In this document: positions 1 to 7,086 of the stretch, in pieces | Layout of the letters: the number at the start of each line of letters is the position of its first letter | Numbering within the stretch: position 1 is the first letter of the stretch | From: Betaproteobacteria bacterium | GTDB lineage: Bacteria > Pseudomonadota > Gammaproteobacteria > Burkholderiales > Methylophilaceae | Direction: 5' to 3' | Length of the DNA: 10,884 bases | Assembly (NCBI GenBank): GCA_009926035.1 | Contig: RFPQ01000018.1 | Location: forward strand, 1 to 10,884 | The notes under the pieces: generated by a model | Told to the model about the DNA's origin: nothing | Databases searched by the model: none | What the model saw: the letters and a program-made list of their open reading frames with translations, nothing else | Made by a program: the position numbers and the translations under genes

Positions 1-33
1 AAGCACTAACACTGCCGACATATTTCGCGACAA
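1..33 (-). CDS. carA: carA, carbamoyl-phosphate synthase small subunit (first codons only)
   Basis: Only the first codons are in the window; the gene runs leftward off the edge. From the ATG at 21-19 the minus strand reads MSAVLVL, which resembles the N-terminus of CarA (E. coli has SALLVL there), the glutaminase subunit that feeds ammonia to CarB for arginine and pyrimidine synthesis. Lying just after dapB, as in enterics, supports this. A TTG at 33-31 is in frame four codons upstream and has a GGAG (44-41) seven bases before it, whereas the ATG has no ribosome site at normal distance. E. coli carA is known to start at UUG, so I favour the TTG start, not firmly. With so few residues the identification rests on context as much as on sequence. 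Confidence 0.6.
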   Translation of the reverse strand, partial: MSRNMSAVLVL

Positions 34-75
34 AATGATTCTCCAGTATTTGCGAATTCAAGGGTTTGGGTACTG

Positions 76-122
76 GATATACAAAACGGGAGAAGTTTTT
101 AGCAGCTCCCGTTTCATATATC
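76..122 (-). promoter_or_regulatory. 5'-terminal hairpin in the carA leader RNA
   Basis: Bases 122-106 and 92-76, read on the minus strand, form a continuous 17-bp stem closed by a 13-base loop. The arms are GATATATGAAACGGGAG and CTCCCGTTTTGTATATC. Two internal pairs are G-U and U-G wobbles in the minus-strand RNA but would be C-A and A-C mismatches in plus-strand RNA, which points to an RNA element of the carA transcript. The predicted transcription start coincides with the outer end of the stem. No U-tract follows, so it is not a simple terminator. It could stabilise the mRNA, attenuate, or be sensed by a protein or ligand; I match it to no known family. Confidence 0.55.
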
Positions 123-128
123 GTAGAT

Positions 129-157
129 ATTATAGTCGATTTAGCGCCTTATTTCAA
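129..157 (-). promoter_or_regulatory. Strong sigma-70 promoter for carA
   Basis: On the minus strand TTGAAA (157-152) is followed by a 17-bp spacer and a perfect TATAAT (134-129). The expected transcription start is near 122, giving a leader of about 90-100 bases before carA. It lies 23 bp past the dapB stop codon, so carA need not rely on read-through from dapB. This is the best promoter match I found in the window. Confidence 0.75.
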
Positions 158-168
158 CGCACTAAATC
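138..168 (-). repeat. Inverted repeat flanking the carA -35 box
   Basis: Arms 168-159 (GATTTAGTGC) and 147-138 (GCGCTAAATC) pair over 10 bp with one U-G wobble on the minus strand, around an 11-base loop that contains the -35 hexamer. As DNA it is an imperfect dyad that could be an operator over the carA promoter. As RNA it could form a hairpin at the 3' end of the dapB message, but no U-run follows it. The dyad is plainly visible; its role is inferred. Confidence 0.4.
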
Positions 169-179
169 ACGATAAATAG

Positions 180-982
<803 letters not shown>

Positions 983-986
983 ATGA

Positions 987-1718
987 TTAGAATCCTATTT
1001 TTTCTAGCATTAAATCAAAATAATTTCGATCAGTTTCAGCTGGCAATGGTTTTGAATTGTCAGCTTTTTGAGCTTCGGGTTTTGCCATCGCTGGCTCTTT
1101 TTTAATGTCTACTGGCGGAGCTTCCGTCGCAGGTTTTTTAATTTCAGGCTCTTCAGCTTTCACTGGCTCAGATATTTCTTTCTTGGGTGTCACAAGTTTT
1201 CTTTCTTCTAGGGGTACTTCTTTTTTAGGTGGTACTATTTTTGGAGCAGGTTTTTCCTCATCATTTTCCCAAAATTTTAAACGATCAAGCATACCTTTTT
1301 CTTTTTGAACTGGTTTCTGATTAGCCTCATTATTTATTTGAGGCGCTACTTCTTGACGCTCTTCATTCTTGTTTTGAGCGGCAGGAATAACGTCACCTTT
1401 TACCTTAACGAGTAAGTCTTTTTCAAACATTAAAGTGACTCTTCTTTTTTCAATAATGGCACCATCTTTTTCCATTTGATAAAAATAATCCCATTGATCT
1501 TTATGAAAGCTATCAGAAATTAATGGTGTGCCCATGACAAATCGCACTTGGGTTTTTGTCATGCCTGGCTTTAATTGCATCATCATTTTTGAGGTGACTA
1601 AATTGCCTTGTTGAATTGGCATCTTATAAGGCTTAATAGAGGGTAATGAAGAAGAGCAGGCAGTAACTAAAAGACTTAAAACAAGAAGGAATATACGCAT
1701 TTTTATAACTTTAAACAT
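987..1718 (-). CDS. bamE: BamE/OmlA (SmpA) outer-membrane lipoprotein with a long C-terminal extension
   Basis: This is the small lipoprotein of the BAM complex, which inserts beta-barrel proteins into the outer membrane. It has a signal peptide and lipobox V-T-A-C with lipidated Cys21 (Cys15 if translation starts at the second ATG, 1700-1698, which gives a more classical signal peptide). The BamE domain covers about residues 31-110, with YKMPIQQGN, PGMT, VMGTPLISDSFH and W76DYFYQ matching the family. Residues from about 113 to 229 are a Lys/Pro/Glu-rich low-complexity linker, and the protein ends in a short conserved-looking tail, NYFDLMLEKIGF. E. coli BamE has only 113 residues. It is divergent from fur, an arrangement known for omlA-fur in Pseudomonas, and probably heads a bamE-dapB operon. 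No Shine-Dalgarno site favours either start. Confidence 0.88.
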   Translation of the reverse strand: MFKVIKMRIFLLVLSLLVTACSSSLPSIKPYKMPIQQGNLVTSKMMMQLKPGMTKTQVRFVMGTPLISDSFHKDQWDYFYQMEKDGAIIEKRRVTLMFEKDLLVKVKGDVIPAAQNKNEERQEVAPQINNEANQKPVQKEKGMLDRLKFWENDEEKPAPKIVPPKKEVPLEERKLVTPKKEISEPVKAEEPEIKKPATEAPPVDIKKEPAMAKPEAQKADNSKPLPAETDRNYFDLMLEKIGF

Positions 1719-1728
1719 AATGCGTATT

Positions 1729-1737
1729 AATATAACA
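1729..1737 (-). promoter_or_regulatory. Possible extended -10 promoter element for bamE
   Basis: The minus strand reads TGT TATATT, an extended -10 element (TATATT matches TATAAT at five of six), with no good -35. Transcription would start near 1722. This leaves almost no leader for the first bamE ATG (1718) and about 20 bases for the second (1700), which mildly favours the shorter protein. The 69-bp gap to fur must also hold the fur promoter; TAGACA at 1741-1746 is a possible -35 for it, but the -10 at the right spacing is poor. Confidence 0.3.
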
Positions 1738-1787
1738 TGCTAGACAGTATTCAAAATGTTTCGTAAAGCAATTTTTAAGGTGATGTG

Positions 1788-2216
1788 ATGGCACAAGATC
1801 ATAAAGATTTAAAAAAATCAGGGCTTAAGGCAACGCTTCCCCGACTTAAAATCTTAAGTCTTTTTGAGCACAGTGATGCAAAACATCTTTCAGCGGAAGA
1901 TGTGTATAAGCTTTTAATTAAATCTGGCGAAGATGTAGGTCTTGCAACAGTTTATCGTGTACTCACTCAATTTGAACAAGCAGGTCTTTTAATACGCCAT
2001 CATTTTGAAAGTGATAAGGCTGTATTTGAATTAAGTGACTCTCAACATCACGATCATATCGTGTGTATGCAATGTGGTCATGTTGAAGAATTTTGTGATG
2101 ATGAAATTGAAAAAAGACAGAAAATCATTGCAAGTAAAAAAGGATTTGTCATCCAAGAACATTCCCTTTATATTTATGCTGAATGTACAAAAACACCCTG
2201 CCCTAACAAGGTTTAA
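1788..2216 (+). CDS. fur: Fur, ferric uptake regulator
   Basis: Fur is an iron-responsive repressor: a dimeric winged-helix DNA-binding protein that blocks iron-uptake genes when loaded with Fe(II). From the ATG at 1788 (142 residues) it aligns to E. coli Fur with no net shift in numbering: the DNA-binding segment contains LATVYRVLTQFEQAGL at 52-67, the metal ligands His33, Glu81, His88, His90, Glu108 and His125 are present, and so are both cysteine pairs, Cys93/Cys96 and Cys133/Cys138. An AGG seven bases before the ATG also favours this start over the GTG at 1785. It is divergent from bamE and converges on recN, with the two TAA stops overlapping. I see no convincing Fur box in its upstream region, so autoregulation is not shown. 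Confidence 0.95.
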   Translation: MAQDHKDLKKSGLKATLPRLKILSLFEHSDAKHLSAEDVYKLLIKSGEDVGLATVYRVLTQFEQAGLLIRHHFESDKAVFELSDSQHHDHIVCMQCGHVEEFCDDEIEKRQKIIASKKGFVIQEHSLYIYAECTKTPCPNKV

Positions 2217-3874
2217 ATCTGTAACATTTCCTTTGCATGTTCTCTTGTGGTGTCGGTAATCGATATACCACCCAACATACGCGCAATTTCATCAACACGC
2301 ATCTTGTCATCCATTAAATGAATGTGACTGAGTGTTTGATTGTTTTCCTGTGTTTTGGATACTTTGTAATGATGAATAGCTAATGATGCAACTTGAGGTA
2401 AGTGGGTAATAACTAACACTTGTCTTTGATCGTGATTACCTAATTCTTTTAAAAGCTTACCTACAATTTCTGCAACACTACCTCCAATACCTACATCCAC
2501 CTCATCAAAAATCATACACGGCACATTTGCTTTGGAAATGGATGCCACACGAATTGCAAGACTTAAGCGAGAGAGCTCACCTCCAGACGCTGCCTTATGA
2601 ATTGAATGGGTCTCGGTTCAGCGCCTAAGTGGGATGCCACTAGAAATTCAATATGCTCTAGACCATGTGCTGTTGGGTCTTGAGATGTGAGTTTCACTTC
2701 AAAGCGTCCATGGCTAAAAGATAGTTTTTGCATCGCTTGAGTGATGTTTTGACTTAAAGTCGCGGCAGCAGTTTTTCGCGCTTCAGTTAATAATTGTGCG
2801 CTTTCATTAAAAGCTTGGAGCGCTGCTTTTTCCTTGGCATCGATACCATTATCTGATTGGAAAGACTCAAGCTCATCCTTACGCGCTTGCCAGGTAATGA
2901 GTGTGGATTCAAACTCCTCAGGCTTGATACGATGCTTTCTACCAAAATTATGTATCGCTTGAATTCGGGCCTCAATGTCTTTCAGTCTTTCTGGATCTAA
3001 ATCAACTTTTTGCAAATATCGATTAAGGGAGCGGAGAAGTTCTTCTGTTTGTATATTAATAGAATCAATAAGTTCGGAAGATTCTTTTAGCTTCTCATCA
3101 ATAGTCACCGAATGAAATTTTTTGCTGGATCAAATGGAGTCTATCTGAAATCGCTGTTTCATCTTTTTCTAAAACTTCAATACAAAAATTAATATCTTCA
3201 ATAAGCTCGTTGCCATGTGACATCATGGCGTGATCTTGCTGCAAGACTTCCCAGTCGCTCAAAGTAAATGAAAGTTGTTTTAACTCCCTTAATTTATCTC
3301 TTAAATCTGCGAGCTCATCACTGTAAATTTGCGTATTTTTTTCGTATTCAATTTTTTGTATGTGAAGCTTGTACCATGTTTGATATAGATTATAAGTTTT
3401 TAGTGCTAAGTCTGAGTGACCGCCAAAATCATCTAAAATTTGTCTTTGTGCGCTTAATTTTAAAAGTGAATGGTGAGAGTTTTGACTATAAATATCAACG
3501 AGTGACTCGCCCAATTCTTTTAACTGTTGCAGTGTTGCTAATTTGCCATTAATAAAAGCTCTTGATTTTCCATCCGCATGAATCACTCTTCTTAAAATGA
3601 GTTCATAGTTATCAGATTCAAGTTCGTTTTCTTTAAGCCAATCAATCACCTCCTGATTGTCTTTAATATCAAAGATAGCGCTAATATCTGCTTTATCTTG
3701 GTGAAGCCTTACCACCCCACCTTCATTGCGCTGTCCTAAAGCTAAGGATAGAGCGTCAATGAGAATTGATTTTCCAGCGCCTGTCTCACCTGTTAATGCT
3801 GAAAAACCAGATTTAAAATCCAAACTCATTTTGTCAACAATCACAAAATCAAGGATAGATAGATTAAGTAACAT
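2213..3874 (-). pseudogene. recN: recN, SMC-like DNA repair ATPase, interrupted by two frame lesions
   Basis: RecN is an SMC-family ATPase that acts early in double-strand break repair. Three frames carry the gene. Part one (from 3874) has Walker A G29-E-T-G-A-G-K35-S and a stretch of helical, probably coiled-coil arm. Part two (about 3117 to 2608) carries VDLDPERLKDIEARI and the second arm. Part three (about 2597 to 2213) has the ABC signature SGGELSRL, Walker B CMIFDEVDVG and VITHLPQVAS. Part one passes to part two at a T6 run (3118-3123; one T too many restores QQKFHSVTIDEK). Part two passes to part three at a tandem TGAAT pair (2598-2607; removing one copy gives PIHKAASGGELSRL). The corrected gene has 551 residues, as in the family (about 553 in E. 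coli). No other stops interrupt it. It follows nadK by 9 bp. Confidence 0.9.
2598..2607. repeat. 5-bp tandem duplication (TGAAT x2) inside recN
   Basis: Two adjacent TGAAT units lie exactly where the recN reading frame breaks, just before the ATPase signature motif. Deleting one unit restores an uninterrupted frame and the expected one-residue spacing between PI and KAASGGE. This looks like a slipped-strand duplication, or an assembly artefact. Confidence 0.7.
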
Positions 3875-3883
3875 AGCGCTTCA

Positions 3884-4753
3884 TTAACCCCAGTTTAATT
3901 TTTTTCTTAACATCTCAAAATAACAATAGTCTTTTGGATGAAGAAGCGTAATCATTTTTTCAGCGCGCTTAATTTCAACACGATCATGAAGTTCAAGCGG
4001 CACTTTAAGTTGCCCATCAATGCTTAAATAAGATTCATCCATACTCACCACATGGATCTCGATAAGGCTTTGACTGCTCACAGCGATAGGACGATTACTT
4101 AATGTGTGCGGACTAATTGGTACAATCGAAATGGCTTCCAATTCAGGGTGAAGAATGGGGCCGCCTGCGGAGAGTGCATAAGCAGTTGTTCCTGTCGGTG
4201 TAGTGACAACAAGACCATCTGATCTTTGTTTATGAACAAAACTACCATTAATTGACACTTCTAATTCAATCAGACGGGAACCGCTTCGCACAACGACATC
4301 ATTGAGCGCTAATGACTCATGAATGCATGTCTTACCTCTAAAAATTTTAGATTGCAAAAGCATTCTTTTATCTTTGTACGAGGAGCCCCGAAATATCTCA
4401 TCGATCGACTCCAGCATATTACTGGTATTTAAATCTGCTAAAAATCCAAAACGTCCTTGATTGATCCCTATCAAAGGAATATCAAAATTCACTAGAGATC
4501 TTGCAACCCCAAGCATAGTGCCATCACCACCGACGACAATCGCGAGATCTGTTTTTGTTCCAATATCTTCTAATGCAATCGATTGAAAGGCTTGAAACTT
4601 TCCAGATTGATGAGTTTTAGCCTCAATGAAGATATTGATATGCTTATTCGTTAAATATTGAGCGAGTTCTAAAAGCTGGGATTCAATGTCAGAAGATTCG
4701 CTTCCGCTCGCATACTTTCCGATAATTGCGACTGATTTAAAGAGACTTTCCAT
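3884..4753 (-). CDS. nadK: NAD kinase (ATP-NAD kinase)
   Basis: NadK phosphorylates NAD to NADP, the sole route to NADP. The 289-residue length is normal for the family (292 in E. coli). The diagnostic motifs are G75-G-D-G78 with TMLG, GINQGRFGFLAD at 96-107, N151-D152 in the conserved N-D/E motif, and the glycine-rich SDG at 179-181 followed by TTPTGTTAY and AGGP. The C-terminus (LSIDGQ, then the beta-sandwich) is complete. It lies immediately upstream of recN on the same strand, the same nadK-recN pair as in E. coli, and diverges from hrcA. The ATG at 4753-4751 has no clear ribosome-binding site, and I found no convincing promoter upstream. Confidence 0.95.
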   Translation of the reverse strand: MESLFKSVAIIGKYASGSESSDIESQLLELAQYLTNKHINIFIEAKTHQSGKFQAFQSIALEDIGTKTDLAIVVGGDGTMLGVARSLVNFDIPLIGINQGRFGFLADLNTSNMLESIDEIFRGSSYKDKRMLLQSKIFRGKTCIHESLALNDVVVRSGSRLIELEVSINGSFVHKQRSDGLVVTTPTGTTAYALSAGGPILHPELEAISIVPISPHTLSNRPIAVSSQSLIEIHVVSMDESYLSIDGQLKVPLELHDRVEIKRAEKMITLLHPKDYCYFEMLRKKLNWG

Positions 4754-4867
4754 AATTGAATTAAAGCATACTTAAGACGTAAGAATATATAGCAATTTAA
4801 TAAAGAAAAACTTAGTATATAAGCATTCATTTACAAAAGTGCTGCGTGTTAGAATGGCTTATTACAC

Positions 4868-4896
4868 CTTGAAAATTAGGCTTTACGGAGTATTTT
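4868..4896 (+). promoter_or_regulatory. Candidate hrcA promoter, sigma-70 or heat-shock type
   Basis: TTGAAA (4869-4874), 16 bp, then TATTTT (4891-4896) reads as an acceptable sigma-70 promoter with a start near 4903. The same -35 reads CTTGAAA from 4868, identical to the sigma-32 -35 consensus; 13 bp downstream GAGTATTT keeps the ATNT half of the sigma-32 -10 but lacks its C-run. Either reading is possible from sequence alone. The gap contains no CIRCE operator. Confidence 0.35.
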
Positions 4897-4930
4897 AAAG
4901 CATATCGATTTATATGAATAACCCTATTTG

Positions 4931-5953
4931 ATGATGCTAGATAAGCGCGCCCAAATTCTTTTAAAAACCCTCATTGAACAACATATTCATGATGGTCAAC
5001 CTGTCGGGTCTAGAACCCTTTCTAAATCATCAGGCCTTGATTTAAGTCCGGCTTCTATTCGCAATACCATGAAAGATCTTGAGGATCTCGGTTTTATTAC
5101 AAGCCCTCATACTTCTGCAGGAAGAATTCCTACGCAATTAGGTTATAGGCTTTTTGTGGACTCTCTTCTAACCGTTAAGCCTTTGGACGCTAAAACGGTC
5201 ACCTCATTAAAAGATCAAATGAATATTGGTGACAACAAAAAAATTATTAATAATGCCGCAGATATTTTATCGACACTGACACATTTTGCTGGTGTAGTTC
5301 TCATACCCAAAGCAAAAAAAACAACATTCAAGCACTTGGAATTTATTGGCTTATCTGAGAAAAAAATTCTTGTAATTATTGTAACAAATGACGGTAACGT
5401 TCAAAACAGAATTGTGATGACTGAAAAGCATTACACTCACGATGATTTAATTGAGGCTGCAAATTATTTTAATCACAATTTTAGCGGAAACACTCTTGCC
5501 AAAGTAAAAGATACGCTTGTAGAAGAATTATCTAAAATGCATGCTGATATGATTAAGCTTATGACAGCGGCTATCGAAGTAGGCAATGATGTTATTTCTC
5601 CTGAAAGTGAATCAATTGTGATTACAGGACAAAGTAATCTTATTCAATCTGAAGAGCTAGCAAAAAATATATCAAGCTTAAGAAAAATTTTTGAAGTCTT
5701 TGAAAAGCGCACAGCGCTCATGAAACTTCTTGATAAAAGTCAACTTGCTGAAGGCATTCAAATTTTTATTGGGAATGAATCAGGCTATTCATCTCTAGAT
5801 GAATGCAGCCTCATCACTTCTCCTTACGAAACAGATGGTGAAATTGTAGGTACTCTAGGTGTCATTGGACCTACAAGAATGGCATACGAAAGAGTCATTC
5901 CTATTGTCGATATCACAGCAAAACTTCTTTCTAACGCACTGAGTCAACATTAA
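4931..5953 (+). CDS. hrcA: HrcA, heat-inducible transcription repressor
   Basis: HrcA represses groE and dnaK class heat-shock genes by binding CIRCE operators; GroEL keeps it active. The N-terminal winged helix has the family hallmark SPASIRNTMKDLEDLGFI followed by SPHTSAGRIPTQLGYR (within about residues 35-75). The remainder is a GAF-like and dimerisation region ending in GTLGVIGPTRMAY and VDITAKLLS. From the ATG at 4931 it has 340 residues, typical for the family; a TTG at 4928 and another ATG at 4934 are alternative starts, with no Shine-Dalgarno site to decide. It diverges from nadK and its TAA abuts the hemH ATG with no gap, so the two are co-transcribed and probably translationally coupled. 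grpE-dnaK-dnaJ, often linked to hrcA, are not in the window. Confidence 0.93.
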   Translation: MMLDKRAQILLKTLIEQHIHDGQPVGSRTLSKSSGLDLSPASIRNTMKDLEDLGFITSPHTSAGRIPTQLGYRLFVDSLLTVKPLDAKTVTSLKDQMNIGDNKKIINNAADILSTLTHFAGVVLIPKAKKTTFKHLEFIGLSEKKILVIIVTNDGNVQNRIVMTEKHYTHDDLIEAANYFNHNFSGNTLAKVKDTLVEELSKMHADMIKLMTAAIEVGNDVISPESESIVITGQSNLIQSEELAKNISSLRKIFEVFEKRTALMKLLDKSQLAEGIQIFIGNESGYSSLDECSLITSPYETDGEIVGTLGVIGPTRMAYERVIPIVDITAKLLSNALSQH

Positions 5954-7063
5954 ATGAATTACTTCACAAAAGAACCTCAATATCAACATGGTGACGTGCC
6001 AAAAATTGGCATCATACTTGCAAACCTTGGCACTCCAGATTCTCTCAGCACTCATGCTGTAAGAAAATACTTACAGCAATTTCTTATGGATCGAAGGGTT
6101 GTCGAGGTACCTCGATTTATTTGGTGCTGGATACTTCATTTTATTATTTTGGTCTTTAGGCCAGGAAGCTCAGCAAAAAAATATGCGAAAGTTTGGACTA
6201 AAAAAGGCTCTCCACTTTTAGTTAATGCTACAAATCAAACAAAAGCATTAAGCACAAAAATTAAAAAAGCAGTTTCTCAGCCCATTGAAGTGGAATTAGG
6301 AATGTCTTATGGTAATCCTTCAATGAAAAATGCAGTGCTTAAATTAAAAGAAAAAAATTGTACTAAAATTCTTTTGCTTCCGCTCTATCCACAATATGCG
6401 GCTTCATCAAGCGCATCAGCAATGGATGCCTTATGGCGTGTACTGCTTAAAACAAGAAATGTTCCTGCAGTGAGAACTGTGCGAAATTATCATGATCACC
6501 CTCTTTATATTAATGCGCTTAAATCATCCGTTTTACAGTTCTGGAAAAAAAATGGAAGGCCTTCAAAATTAGTTATGAGTTTTCATGGCATACCAAAAAA
6601 ATCATTGATGCAAGGTGACCCTTATCATTGCGAATGCTATAAAACTGCGCGCTTACTGGCTGAAGCTTTGAAATTAAAAGAAAGTGAATACATGGTGTCC
6701 TTCCAATCGCGTTTTGGTAGGGCTGAATGGCTAAAACCATATTACGCTGAAATGATGGCCGATTTAGGCAAAAAGAAAGAAAAAAATGTACATGTCATTT
6801 GCCCTGGATTCTCAAGTGATTGTCTAGAAACTTTGGAAGAAATTAATATTGAGGGCAGACATATTTTCTTAAGCCATGGTGGTAAAAGCTTTAGCTATAT
6901 TCCGGCGCTCAATGATGATCCGGAATGGATTAATGCGATGCAAGGTATAATTCTAGAAAATTTACAAGGCTGGATTGATAAGACTTGGACCGCTAAAAAA
7001 GAGACTCGAAATTCAGCAATCACTAAAAAAAGAGCTCTGCTCGTAGAAAAGAAGCAGTCTTAA
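5954..7063 (+). CDS. hemH: Ferrochelatase
   Basis: HemH inserts Fe(II) into protoporphyrin IX, the last step of protoporphyrin-dependent haem synthesis. At 369 residues it is normal for a proteobacterial enzyme. Visible family blocks are NLGTPDS (24-30), FLMDRRVVEVPR (43-54), WTKKGSPLL (81-89), MSYGNPS (117-123), PLYPQYAASSS (143-153), the active-site SFHGIP with His211, and PGFSSDCLETLEEINIEG (284-301) with the acidic metal-site region. The C-terminal 25 or so residues are Lys-rich and unconserved. The ATG directly follows the hrcA stop codon (TAA ATG), implying coupled translation. A 23-bp gap without a recognisable terminator separates it from hldD. Confidence 0.95.
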   Translation: MNYFTKEPQYQHGDVPKIGIILANLGTPDSLSTHAVRKYLQQFLMDRRVVEVPRFIWCWILHFIILVFRPGSSAKKYAKVWTKKGSPLLVNATNQTKALSTKIKKAVSQPIEVELGMSYGNPSMKNAVLKLKEKNCTKILLLPLYPQYAASSSASAMDALWRVLLKTRNVPAVRTVRNYHDHPLYINALKSSVLQFWKKNGRPSKLVMSFHGIPKKSLMQGDPYHCECYKTARLLAEALKLKESEYMVSFQSRFGRAEWLKPYYAEMMADLGKKKEKNVHVICPGFSSDCLETLEEINIEGRHIFLSHGGKSFSYIPALNDDPEWINAMQGIILENLQGWIDKTWTAKKETRNSAITKKRALLVEKKQS

Positions 7064-7086
7064 TTATTTAAAGACAATATTTCATT

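Noticed and set aside
84..114. Hairpin read as a rho-independent terminator for dapB
   Set aside because: No U-tract follows on either strand, and the hairpin lies downstream of a near-consensus promoter, so it belongs to the next transcript.
2..175. Open plus-strand frame of about 57 codons at the left edge, ending in TAA
   Set aside because: It has no recognisable protein motif and lies antisense to the carA promoter, leader and start, which explain the region better.
1719..1787. Fur box for autoregulation between bamE and fur
   Set aside because: AT-rich stretches occur but nothing approaches the GATAATGAT/ATCATTATC pattern.
3268..3552. Plus-strand 94-codon open frame inside recN
   Set aside because: Antisense to the conserved RecN N-terminal half, with no motif of its own.
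4812..4846. Degenerate CIRCE operator upstream of hrcA (TTAGTATAT ... AAGTGCTGC)
   Set aside because: The left half matches poorly and the spacer is 16 or more instead of 9.
5855..6055. Minus-strand open frame across the hrcA-hemH junction
   Set aside because: Overlaps two clear genes and has no homology features.
7064..7086. Terminator or promoter between hemH and hldD
   Set aside because: Only 23 bp, with no stem and no promoter boxes; continuous transcription is more likely.
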